13,698 bases of DNA from the NCBI GenBank assembly GCA_005882525.1, contig VBGO01000073.1, positions 1 through 13,698 of the forward strand, read 5' to 3'. This DNA comes from Chloroflexota bacterium. GTDB lineage: Bacteria; Chloroflexota; Dormibacteria; CF-121. The translations under genes and the position numbers were made by a program. The notes under the pieces were generated by a model. That model worked only from the letters and a program-made list of their open reading frames with translations, was not told the origin of the DNA and did no database searches. This document shows positions 6,181 to 12,553 of this stretch, in pieces; within the stretch, counting starts at the first letter, position 1; each line of letters begins with the position of its first letter.

Positions 6181-7349
6181 CAGGCCGGCGTCGGGATCGC
6201 GGTCGAGACTTCGTAGTCCACGAAGTCCTTGAAATGAGCGCCTTCGCCGCACACCGGGCACTTCGGATCGCGCTTGAGGCGCAGCGTCCGAAACTCGTCC
6301 GTGAGCGCGTCGACCATCAGCAGCCGGCCGATCAGCGGCTCGCCGATCCCGAGCAGCAGCTTGACGGCCTCATTGGCTTCGAAGAGCCCGATGATGCCGG
6401 GCAGGATACCGAGCGTGCCGGCCTCGTCGCAGCTCGGCGCCAGCTCCGGCGGCGGAGGCTCGGGAAAGACGCAGCGGTAGCAGGGGCCCTCAAACGGCTT
6501 GAAGACGCTCACCTGGCCGTCGAAGCGGAAGATGCTGCCGTGAACGACCGTTTTCTTCAGCAGCACGCTGGCATCGTTGACCAGGTAGCGGGTCGGGAAG
6601 TTGTCGCTGCCGTCGACGATCAGGTCGTAGTCCTTGAAGAGCTCGATGATGTTCTCGCGCGTCAGCCGCTGCTGATAGGGAACGACCTTGACGTCGGGAT
6701 TCAGGTCTTCGAGCGTCTGCTTCGCCGAGTCGACCTTCGGCTGGCCGATCCGCTTGCTGTTGTGAAGGATCTGGCGCTGCAGGTTGCTTTCATCGACGAC
6801 GTCGGAATCGACGATGCCGAGGGTGCCCACACCGGCGGCGGCCAGGTAGTAGGCCGCGGGTGACCCGAGTCCGCCGGCGCCGATGATCAGGACCTTGGAA
6901 TCGAGCAGCTTGAGCTGCCCCTCCTTCCCCACCTCGGGGATCAGCACGTGGCGGCTGTATCGCTTTTGCTGCGCGGGCGTCAACTCGCGCGGGACGGCGA
7001 ACTTGAAGCCGGCGTCCTTCCAGGCCCCGAAGCCGCCCTTCAGCGAGGTGACGTTCGTATAGCCCATCTGCTGCATCGTCTCCGCCGCGAAGGCCGATCG
7101 GTTTCCTGCCGCGCAGTAGGCGACGACCGGGGTGTTGTAATCCGGGACGTACTGCTCGATCCGGGACTCGAGATTGCCGCGGGGAATGTGGACGGCGCCG
7201 GGGATAATGCCCTGCTCCACTTCGTCCTGCTCGCGCACATCGATGACCACCGGGGTCGAGGCGCCGTTGCGCGAGGCATCCAGCTGCCGCACATCGACCT
7301 CGCGGATCCGCGATTTGACGCCCTTGAGCATATCGCGATAACTGGCCAT
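6180..7349 (-). CDS. Rhodanese/E1-like adenylyltransferase fusion (MoeB/ThiF family)
   Basis: This 389-residue protein has an N-terminal rhodanese domain (about 15-120) with the expected sulfur-carrying Cys79 in YCAAGNRS. A ThiF/MoeB/UBA-type E1 domain follows (about 122-385). It shows the ATP loop GAGGLG (157-162), NLQRQ (189-193), DGSDN (246-250), zinc cysteines C290/C293 (CYRC) and C364/C367 (CPVC), and Cys307 in SCDEAGTLG at the place of the sulfur-relay cysteine of ThiF/MOCS3. Such enzymes adenylate the C-terminal Gly-Gly of a sulfur carrier (MoaD, ThiS, CysO or Ubl type) and transfer sulfur to it. The rhodanese is at the N-terminus, whereas in MoeZ and MOCS3 it is C-terminal. No carrier gene is present, so the pathway (molybdopterin, thiamine, cysteine or tRNA thiolation) is open. 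A TAGACT box lies 10 nt before the ATG. Confidence 0.93.
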   Translation of the reverse strand: MASYRDMLKGVKSRIREVDVRQLDASRNGASTPVVIDVREQDEVEQGIIPGAVHIPRGNLESRIEQYVPDYNTPVVAYCAAGNRSAFAAETMQQMGYTNVTSLKGGFGAWKDAGFKFAVPRELTPAQQKRYSRHVLIPEVGKEGQLKLLDSKVLIIGAGGLGSPAAYYLAAAGVGTLGIVDSDVVDESNLQRQILHNSKRIGQPKVDSAKQTLEDLNPDVKVVPYQQRLTRENIIELFKDYDLIVDGSDNFPTRYLVNDASVLLKKTVVHGSIFRFDGQVSVFKPFEGPCYRCVFPEPPPPELAPSCDEAGTLGILPGIIGLFEANEAVKLLLGIGEPLIGRLLMVDALTDEFRTLRLKRDPKCPVCGEGAHFKDFVDYEVSTAIPTPA

Positions 7350-7359
7350 GCTGTCTTTA

Positions 7360-7365
7360 AGTCTA
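7360..7365 (-). promoter_or_regulatory. Putative -10 box of the rhodanese-E1 gene
   Basis: TAGACT on the minus strand fits TANNNT and ends 10 nt before the ATG, in the 33-nt gap after the isocitrate dehydrogenase gene. No Shine-Dalgarno and no clear -35 are visible. It suggests a separate, nearly leaderless start for the three-gene unit. Confidence 0.4.
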
Positions 7366-7382
7366 CCCGCGCCTGCCCGAAT

Positions 7383-8462
7383 CTATTCCGCTAGATCGTT
7401 GTCGGGGTGCGGGCCCTTTCCAGCCGGGCGACGATCGCATCGGTCACCTGGCTGGTGCCGACCGCGGTGGGATCGTTGCGATCGGCCTTCATGTCGTAGG
7501 TAACCTCCCGCCCCTCCCGGATGGTCTCGGCCACCGAGATGGTGCAGCATCATCACCCCGGACAGCATCATCGCCATCGGGTTGATCCGGTTCATACCCG
7601 CATACTTGGGGGCGCTGCCGTGGGTCGCCTCGAAAAGCGCGATCTCGTCACCGAGGTTGGCACCGGGCGCCAGCCCGAGACCGCCGACCAGCCCGGCAGC
7701 CAGGTCCGAAAGGATGTCCCCATAGAGGTTCGGCATCACGATGACGTCGTACTCCCGCGGGTTCTGGACCAGTTGCATCGACATGTTATCCACGATTCGG
7801 TCATTGAACTGGATGTCCGGATGCTCCTTGGCGATCTCCTCGGCGACCTGCAGGAAGAGCCCATCGGTGAACTTCATGATGTTGGCTTTGTGCACGGCAG
7901 TCACCTTGCGCCGTCCATGGCTGCGGGCGTAATTGAAGGCAAAGTTGACGATTCGCGCGCTCGCCGTTACCGAAATTGGTTTAATGCTGAGCCCCGAGTC
8001 GGGCCGGATCGGCCTGCCGGTAGCAGTACTGATCTCTTTGATCATCCGTTCGGTTTCCGGTTTTCCCTCCTGGAACTCGATGCCGGCGTAGATGTCTTCG
8101 GTGTTCTCGCGCACGATGATCAGGTCGATGTTGTCGTAGCGGGAGCGAACGCCGGGATAGCTCTTGCAGGGCCGGACGAGGGCGTAGAGATCGAGCTCCT
8201 TGCGCAATGCGACGTTGACCGACCGGATCCCCTTCCCGATCGGTGTGGTCAACGGGCCCTTGATGGCGACCTTGTTCCGCCGGATTGACTCGAGCACATG
8301 GTCTGGCATCGGGGTGCCGTATTTCTCCATGACGCCGAGGCCGGCATTCTGGACGTCCCAGTCGAACTCCACACCGGTTGCTTCCAGCACCCGCCGGGTG
8401 GCCTCACTCACTTCGGGACCGACCCCATCACCGGGGATCAAGGTCACGCGATGCGGGGCCAA
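7383..8462 (-). CDS. icd: Isocitrate dehydrogenase with frameshifted C-terminus
   Basis: This is an isocitrate/isopropylmalate dehydrogenase family protein of 359 residues. GPLTTPIGKGIRSVN, RPCKSYPG and RENTEDIYAG match isocitrate dehydrogenase better than LeuB. It converts isocitrate to 2-oxoglutarate in the TCA cycle. Lys192 (AVHKANIMK) and metal ligands D249/D253 (YGDILSDLAAG) are present. K286-Y287 in HGSAPKYAG correspond to the NADP-selecting Lys-Tyr of E. coli Icd, so NADP use is likely. After residue 309 (near 7535) the frame becomes nonsense; the genuine C-terminus (AETIREGREVTYDMKADRND, ending with TAG at 7391) continues in another frame, and roughly a dozen expected residues (the GER...ERAV helix) are missing. 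The start is TTG 8462, 9 nt after a TAGGAT box. The product may be inactive, or this may be an assembly error. Confidence 0.85.
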   Translation of the reverse strand: MAPHRVTLIPGDGVGPEVSEATRRVLEATGVEFDWDVQNAGLGVMEKYGTPMPDHVLESIRRNKVAIKGPLTTPIGKGIRSVNVALRKELDLYALVRPCKSYPGVRSRYDNIDLIIVRENTEDIYAGIEFQEGKPETERMIKEISTATGRPIRPDSGLSIKPISVTASARIVNFAFNYARSHGRRKVTAVHKANIMKFTDGLFLQVAEEIAKEHPDIQFNDRIVDNMSMQLVQNPREYDVIVMPNLYGDILSDLAAGLVGGLGLAPGANLGDEIALFEATHGSAPKYAGMNRINPMAMMLSGVMMLHHLGGRDHPGGAGGYLRHEGRSQRSHRGRHQPGDRCDRRPAGKGPHPDNDLAE

Positions 8463-8471
8463 AACGCACCC

Positions 8472-8477
8472 ATCCTA
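8472..8477 (-). promoter_or_regulatory. Putative -10 box of icd
   Basis: TAGGAT on the minus strand ends 9 nt before the TTG start. It stands back to back with the plus-strand TATCCT box of the divergent gene; only 15 bp separate the two hexamers. Confidence 0.4.
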
Positions 8478-8492
8478 CCAGCGGTCCGTTGC

Positions 8493-8498
8493 TATCCT
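8493..8498 (+). promoter_or_regulatory. Putative extended -10 box of the SnoaL-like gene
   Basis: TATCCT, preceded by TGC (an extended TGN -10), ends 7 nt before the GTG start at 8506. That spacing predicts a leaderless mRNA. No -35 is recognisable. Confidence 0.45.
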
Positions 8499-8505
8499 TT
8501 CTTAT

Positions 8506-8955
8506 GTGGCGCAGGTCGGACTGCCGAGCAGCCCCTTCGAAACCCGGGCGCAGAGTCCGCTGGCGCAGGCCAATTACCAGCTCTGGATCGAGCATGCACG
8601 CGCCGAAAACCGCCGGGAGCTGGAACGGCTGGTCGCCACCTTGCATGACGACTGCGAGTACGAGGTGCGCGAGTTCTACCGTGGTCTCTGGCGCGGCATC
8701 CCGAATGTCAAGCTCAAACTCCTGAATCGCATCGACGCCGAGGACTGCATCGTCGAGGAATCCGAAGTCTTCGGCCGGATGGAGGGTCCCCTCTTCGGCG
8801 TCGAGCCCAGCGGCAACGAGCTACGCTATCGCGTCGTCATCTTCTTCCCGGTTCGCGACCGGCTCTTTACCGGCGAGCGGGTCTACTTCGACGTGGCGGA
8901 ATTTGCCCGCCAGGTGCCGGCGGCCCGCGTCTTGCTCGATGGCCGGCAACCCTGA
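8506..8955 (+). CDS. SnoaL/NTF2-like domain protein
   Basis: This 149-residue protein has the layout of the SnoaL-like / NTF2-fold superfamily. Helices come first (QANYQLWIEHARAENRRELE), with a WRGIP-type turn, then the beta-sheet half (EVFGRMEGPLFGVEPSGNEL, YRVVIFFPVRDRLFTGERVYFD), which matches the 'GT..G..PTG....F......F.V..GKI....YFD' pattern of the family. Members are small alpha+beta barrels that may be cyclases, isomerases or ligand-binding proteins; no substrate can be assigned. GTG 8506 is chosen because it follows an extended -10 by 7 nt; the frame stays open far upstream only as an antisense of icd. It is divergent from icd and 24 nt upstream of the transhydrogenase operon. Confidence 0.82.
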   Translation: MAQVGLPSSPFETRAQSPLAQANYQLWIEHARAENRRELERLVATLHDDCEYEVREFYRGLWRGIPNVKLKLLNRIDAEDCIVEESEVFGRMEGPLFGVEPSGNELRYRVVIFFPVRDRLFTGERVYFDVAEFARQVPAARVLLDGRQP

Positions 8956-8961
8956 TGCCCG

Positions 8962-8967
8962 TATAAT
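8962..8967 (+). promoter_or_regulatory. -10 box of the pnt operon promoter
   Basis: A consensus TATAAT lies between the SnoaL-like gene and pntAA, 12 nt before the ATG. The predicted leader is about 5-6 nt, with no Shine-Dalgarno. No good -35 is found at 16-18 nt. Confidence 0.55.
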
Positions 8968-8979
8968 CCCGCGGGCAAC

Positions 8980-10110
8980 ATGAAGGTTGGCGTTCCAAAG
9001 GAGACCCTGGCCGGTGAGCGCCGGGTTGCCCTGGTCCCGGAAGCGGCTCGCGGGCTGGTGAAGGCCAACCTCCAGGTCGCCGTCGAGGCCGGCGCCGGGG
9101 CATCCGCGTTCTTCAGCGATGCAGCCTACATCGACGCCGGCGCCACCCTGACCGACGCGGCGACAGCCCTCGGAGGCGACGCCGTCCTCAAAGTCCAGCC
9201 ACCTACCCCGGATGAAGTGGGCCGGCTGCGGGAAGGCGCCGTGCTCATCAGCTTCTTACAGCCGGCCACCAGCGCCGACGTGATCGCCGCGCTGGCGAAA
9301 CGCAAAGTCAGCGCCTTCAGCCTCGACCTGGTGCCGCGCATCAGTCGGGCGCAGAGTATGGATGCGCTCTCCTCCCAGGCTGGCATCGCCGGCTACAAGG
9401 CAGTCCTCCTCGCCGCCAATCACCTCCCGAAGTTCTTTCCCCTGCTGATGACCGCCGCCGGCACGGTGGCGCCAGCCCGGGTGCTGGTGATGGGCGCCGG
9501 TGTCGCCGGTCTGCAGGCGATCGCGACCGCTCGTCGCCTGGGCGCGGTGGTGGAAGCCTACGACGTCCGGCCGGCGGTGAAGGACGAGGTGCACAGCCTG
9601 GGCGCAACCTTCCTGGAACTGCCGCTCGAGGCCCAGGAGGGCGCGGGCGGCTACGCGCGCGAGCAGTCCGAGGATTTCCTTCGGCGGCAACGCGAATTGA
9701 TCGGTGACCGGGTTGCCGCCTCCGATGTGGTGATCACGACCGCCGCCATCCCCGGTCGCAAGGCGCCCATCCTCGTCACCGCCGACATGGTTCGCCGGAT
9801 GCGCGCCGGCTCGGTCATCGTCGACCTCGCGGCTGAAACCGGCGGCAACTGCGAACTGACGGAGGCCGGCAAGATCATCCAGGTCGGCGGCGTCACGATC
9901 GATGGCACCCGTAACCTTCCGAGCACGATGCCGGTCCACGCCAGCCAGCTGTACAGCAAGAACGTCTCGACCCTGCTGCTACTGCTCGTCAAAGACGGCG
10001 CGCTGAAGCTGGACTTCAACGACGAGGTCGTGAAGGGCGCCTGCGTCACGCACGACGGCGCGATCGTGAACGCCCGCGCCAAGGAGATGGTGGAGGCGAC
10101 CAGCCGGTGA
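8980..10110 (+). CDS. pntAA: NAD(P) transhydrogenase alpha subunit part 1 (NAD-binding domain I)
   Basis: This 376-residue soluble subunit of proton-translocating transhydrogenase binds NADH and passes hydride to NADP+ held by PntB, driven by the proton gradient. The N-terminal alanine dehydrogenase/transhydrogenase domain starts with MKVGVPKE. The domain I signature RISRAQSMDALSSQAGIAGY (120-139) is intact, and the Rossmann loop GAGVAG is at 172-177, followed by EAYDVRP. VDLAAETGGNCE is also typical. The length matches the split alpha1 form (as in Rhodospirillum rubrum and Thermus), not the fused E. coli PntA. It is the first of three genes; its stop overlaps the next start by 4 nt (GTGA). 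Confidence 0.97.
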   Translation: MKVGVPKETLAGERRVALVPEAARGLVKANLQVAVEAGAGASAFFSDAAYIDAGATLTDAATALGGDAVLKVQPPTPDEVGRLREGAVLISFLQPATSADVIAALAKRKVSAFSLDLVPRISRAQSMDALSSQAGIAGYKAVLLAANHLPKFFPLLMTAAGTVAPARVLVMGAGVAGLQAIATARRLGAVVEAYDVRPAVKDEVHSLGATFLELPLEAQEGAGGYAREQSEDFLRRQRELIGDRVAASDVVITTAAIPGRKAPILVTADMVRRMRAGSVIVDLAAETGGNCELTEAGKIIQVGGVTIDGTRNLPSTMPVHASQLYSKNVSTLLLLLVKDGALKLDFNDEVVKGACVTHDGAIVNARAKEMVEATSR

Positions 10111-10442
10111 ACGACAACGGCCTTCTGAACGAGTTCACCGTCTTCGTCCTCGCGATCTTCGTCGGCTTCGAAGTGATTTCAAAGGTGCCGACCATTCTCC
10201 ATACCCCACTGATGTCGGGCACGAACGCGATCCACGGCATCATCCTGGTGGGCGCCATCCTGATTGCCGCCACTGCGCACGACCCGTTGCAGATCGTGTT
10301 GGGCCTGGTCGCCGTCGTCCTCGCCACCATCAACGTGGTCGGCGGGTTTGTCGTGACGGACCGGATGCTGGAGATGTTCAAGGGTCGCCCAACCCCCTCG
10401 CAACAGGAAAAGCGGCCCGAAAAAGAGAAGAAACCCGGATGA
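10107..10442 (+). CDS. pntAB: NAD(P) transhydrogenase alpha subunit part 2 (membrane subunit)
   Basis: This 111-residue membrane protein is the alpha2 subunit of the transhydrogenase. It has three hydrophobic segments: FTVFVLAIFVGFEVI (10-24), AIHGIILVGAILIAA (41-55) and VLGLVAVVLATINVVGGFVV (64-83). The signature VPTILHTPLMSGTNAIHGI (27-45) is conserved in the family. A hydrophilic tail rich in Lys and Glu ends the protein. It starts at GTG 10107 within the pntAA stop (GTGA), and its own stop overlaps the pntB start (ATGA). Confidence 0.96.
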   Translation: MNDNGLLNEFTVFVLAIFVGFEVISKVPTILHTPLMSGTNAIHGIILVGAILIAATAHDPLQIVLGLVAVVLATINVVGGFVVTDRMLEMFKGRPTPSQQEKRPEKEKKPG

Positions 10443-11824
10443 CGCTGGCGGTCGCGCTCGCCTACCTCGTGGCCGCGGTGCTCTTCATCATCGGCCTCAT
10501 CCAGTTGAGCTCGCCGCGAAGCGCTCGCCGTGGCAACCAGATCGCGGCGGTCGGCATGGTCATCGCGTTGCTGGCGACCGCCCCGCTTCTGCATTTCACC
10601 GAGGCGGGCATCGCGATCACGATTGTCGGCCTCCTGATCGGCGTCCCGATTGGGGCGGTTGCCGCCCGCCGGGTGAAGATGACGGCCATCCCGCAGATGG
10701 TGGCGCTCTTCAACGGCGTCGGCGGCGGGGCCGCCGCCCTCGTCGCCGTCTCCGAGCTGTTGTTGCAGGGATCGCACCCGCCATTCGCCTTGGCATTTCC
10801 CAGCGTCTTCAGCATCGTGATCGGCTCCGTATCCTTCGCCGGCAGCCTGGTCGCCTTCGCCAAGCTGCAGGCCTTGATGACCGGTACCCCCATCACCTAT
10901 CCCGGTCAGCAGATCGTCAATGGCGCACTCGCGCTGGCGATCGTCGCGCTGGCGGTTTACCTGATTGCGGTCGCGTCGATGCCGATCATTTTCGTTCCGC
11001 TTCTGGTCCTCGGGCTGGTGCTGGGCGTCGCCTTCGTGCTGCCGATCGGCGGGGCCGACATGCCAGTTGTGATTTCCCTGCTGAATGCGTTTACCGGCCT
11101 GGCCGTCGCCGCCAGCGGGTTCGTCCTCGGTAACTTTGCCCTGATCGTGGCCGGCACCCTGGTCGGCGCCTCGGGCACGCTGCTCACCAAGCTGATGAGC
11201 GACGCCATGGGCCGCTCGCTGGGCAACGTCCTCTTCGGCGCCTTTGGCGCGGCTACCGCCGGACCGGCCAGCGCCGCCGGCGCCGAAGGGAAATCGGTCC
11301 GGTCCGGGACGCCGGAGGACATTGCCACGCTGCTGGCCTATTCGCGGAAGGTCATCATCGTCCCGGGTTATGGGCTGGCGGTCGCCCAGGGGCAGCACGC
11401 CGTGCGCGAGCTCGCCGACGAACTGGAGAAGCGCGGCGTCGAGGTCGAGTACGCCATCCATCCGGTCGCCGGCCGGATGCCGGGCCATATGAACGTCCTC
11501 CTGGCTGAGGCGAACGTCCCCTACGAACAGCTCAAGGAAATGGACCAGATCAACGACGAGTTCCGGTCCGCGGACGTGGCGCTGGTGGTGGGCGCCAATG
11601 ACGTCGTGAACCCGGCGGCGCACAACTCGCCGGGCAGCCCGATCTACGGCATGCCAATCCTCAACGCCGACCAGGCGAAGAACATCGTCTTCATGAAGCG
11701 CAGCATGCGTCCCGGCTTCGCCGGCATCGACAACGAACTCCTCTATGACCCGAAGACCGTCATGCTGTTCGGCGACGCCAAGGACTCCCTGACGAAGCTG
11801 GTCGCCGCCGTCAAGGCCGCCTGA
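10439..11824 (+). CDS. pntB: NAD(P) transhydrogenase beta subunit
   Basis: This 461-residue subunit forms the proton channel (domain II, residues 1 to about 270, many membrane helices) and the NADP(H)-binding domain III (about 290-461). Domain III shows GYGLAVAQGQHAVRELADEL (310-329), HPVAGRMPGH (341-350), GANDVVNPAA (385-394), SPIYGMPIL and KRSMRPGFAGIDNELLY. Conserved GGADMPVVISLLNAFTG (204-220) carries the channel aspartate D207. Where E. coli has the channel histidine H91, this protein reads LFNGVGGG, so an Asn replaces it. It is the last gene of the operon and supplies NADPH from NADH using the proton gradient. The length is normal. Confidence 0.97.
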   Translation: MTLAVALAYLVAAVLFIIGLIQLSSPRSARRGNQIAAVGMVIALLATAPLLHFTEAGIAITIVGLLIGVPIGAVAARRVKMTAIPQMVALFNGVGGGAAALVAVSELLLQGSHPPFALAFPSVFSIVIGSVSFAGSLVAFAKLQALMTGTPITYPGQQIVNGALALAIVALAVYLIAVASMPIIFVPLLVLGLVLGVAFVLPIGGADMPVVISLLNAFTGLAVAASGFVLGNFALIVAGTLVGASGTLLTKLMSDAMGRSLGNVLFGAFGAATAGPASAAGAEGKSVRSGTPEDIATLLAYSRKVIIVPGYGLAVAQGQHAVRELADELEKRGVEVEYAIHPVAGRMPGHMNVLLAEANVPYEQLKEMDQINDEFRSADVALVVGANDVVNPAAHNSPGSPIYGMPILNADQAKNIVFMKRSMRPGFAGIDNELLYDPKTVMLFGDAKDSLTKLVAAVKAA

Positions 11825-11894
11825 CCTCAGCCCTCGTCTAAAATCCTCCAGCCCACGGATATCGCCTCGAGACGCGTGCGCTTCGGCGCATCTA

Positions 11895-11920
11895 TCGCAA
11901 CCAGCTGCGACGGTCGGTTT
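11895..11920. terminator. Weak hairpin in the pntB/msrB convergent gap
   Basis: TCGCA and TGCGA pair around a 6-nt loop at 11895-11910, followed on the plus strand by CGGTCGGTTT. A second hairpin with a UUCG loop (TGCGC TTCG GCGCA) lies at 11877-11890. Neither has a long T-tract, so the terminator call is tentative. The 94-nt gap otherwise holds nothing I recognise. Confidence 0.28.
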
Positions 11921-12329
11921 AGGAGGTGGGCTCCTCGGGCTTCAGCTCTAGCGCCACAGAGTTGATGCAGAAGCGCTGGCCCGTCGGGTCCGGTCCATCG
12001 TCGAACACGTGACCCAGGTGCGAGCCGCAGTTGCGGCAGACGACCTCGGTGCGGCGCATGAAGAAGCTGCCATCCGTGCGCAGCTCGACCGCCTCCAGGT
12101 TGGCCGGCTCGTAGAAGCTCGGCCACCCCGTGCCCGAATCGAACTTCGTCTTGGAGTTGAACAGCTCGGCGCCGCAGGCGGCGCAACAGTAGGCGCCGTC
12201 GGCCTTGGTGTGGACGTACTTTCCGGTGAACGGCCGCTCCGTCCCCTTCGCCCGCAGGATCTCGTACTGCTCCGGGGTCAGCTCGGCACGCCATTCCGCA
12301 TCGCTCTTCGAGATCTTGGTGCTCACCAT
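11919..12329 (-). CDS. msrB: Peptide-methionine (R)-S-oxide reductase
   Basis: This 136-residue SelR-domain protein reduces methionine R-sulfoxide in proteins. The zinc cysteines are C49/C52 (CAAC) and C98/C101 (CRNC), GTGWPSF (66-72) lines the active site, and the catalytic Cys121 lies in RFCINSVAL, in place of the selenocysteine of some homologues. Length is typical and no MsrA domain or signal peptide is present, so it should be cytoplasmic. The ATG is 16 nt downstream of the tRNA-Phe CCA end on the same strand; a TAGACT box ends 3 nt before the ATG and 6 nt before an alternative in-frame GTG (second codon). It may be read through from the tRNA promoter. Confidence 0.95.
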   Translation of the reverse strand: MVSTKISKSDAEWRAELTPEQYEILRAKGTERPFTGKYVHTKADGAYCCAACGAELFNSKTKFDSGTGWPSFYEPANLEAVELRTDGSFFMRRTEVVCRNCGSHLGHVFDDGPDPTGQRFCINSVALELKPEEPTS

Positions 12330-12345
12330 TGGAGTCTACCCAGAT

Positions 12346-12421
12346 TGGTGCCGAGGGCCGGAATCGAACCGGCGACACCATGATTTTCAGTCATGTGCTC
12401 TACCAACTGAGCTACCTCGGC
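12346..12421 (-). tRNA. tRNA-Phe (anticodon GAA)
   Basis: The minus strand forms a 76-nt cloverleaf. The acceptor stem is GCCGAGG/CCTCGGC, the D arm GCTC/GAGC, the anticodon stem CATGA/TCATG with loop CTGAAAA (anticodon GAA), and the T arm GCCGG TTCGATT CCGGC. The discriminator is A and the CCA end is encoded, unlike tRNA-Gly in this window. The msrB start codon follows 16 nt downstream. Confidence 0.97.
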
Positions 12422-12431
12422 ACGAGGAGGT

Positions 12432-12437
12432 ATTCTA
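12432..12437 (-). promoter_or_regulatory. Putative -10 box of tRNA-Phe
   Basis: TAGAAT on the minus strand ends 10 nt before the tRNA 5' end, the right distance for a short 5' leader. No clear -35 is found. It probably also drives msrB by read-through. Confidence 0.45.
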
Positions 12438-12503
12438 GCCGCCCATCTGGGCCGGCGCACCGGCTTCAGGCCAGCGCTCTATGGCGATCTGGGCTCGCCG
12501 GGT

Positions 12504-12509
12504 TACAAT
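12504..12509 (+). promoter_or_regulatory. Putative -10 box of the coiled-coil gene
   Basis: TACAAT sits 46 bp upstream of the main start codon at 12550 and 20 bp upstream of the leader ORF start at 12530. Unlike most genes here, this one would have a true leader with a good Shine-Dalgarno (AGGAAGG, 12517-12523). No -35 match is evident. Confidence 0.4.
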
Positions 12510-12529
12510 CGCCGCAAGGAAGGGCCGGT

Positions 12530-12553
12530 ATGATGCCATTCGCATCGGAATGA
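12530..12553 (+). CDS. Seven-residue leader ORF upstream of the coiled-coil gene
   Basis: ATG ATG CCA TTC GCA TCG GAA TGA encodes MMPFASE. It lies 6 nt behind the best Shine-Dalgarno in the window (AGGAAGG at 12517-12523), and its TGA overlaps the ATG of the main gene (ATGA). The main start itself has only a weak CGGA. This looks like an upstream ORF feeding ribosomes to the next start by termination and reinitiation. It is too short to support by composition, so the call rests on geometry alone. Confidence 0.33.
   Translation: MMPFASE

Noticed and set aside
6090..6863. A 257-codon plus-strand open frame opposite the deacetylase and rhodanese-E1 genes
   Set aside because: It straddles two real antisense genes and has no recognisable domain.
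8200..8505. N-terminal extension of the SnoaL-like gene to an upstream start
   Set aside because: The extra residues are antisense to icd and unlike the family; GTG 8506 with its extended -10 fits better.
10046..11623. A 525-codon open frame on the minus strand opposite pntAB/pntB
   Set aside because: It is antisense to well-supported membrane subunits, is His/Asp/Arg-rich without domains, and arises from GC-rich codon structure of the true genes.
303..12414. Shared segment CTCTACCAACTGAGCTAC found at 306-323 and again at 12398-12415
   Set aside because: It is the conserved D-arm of the two tRNAs, not an independent repeat.
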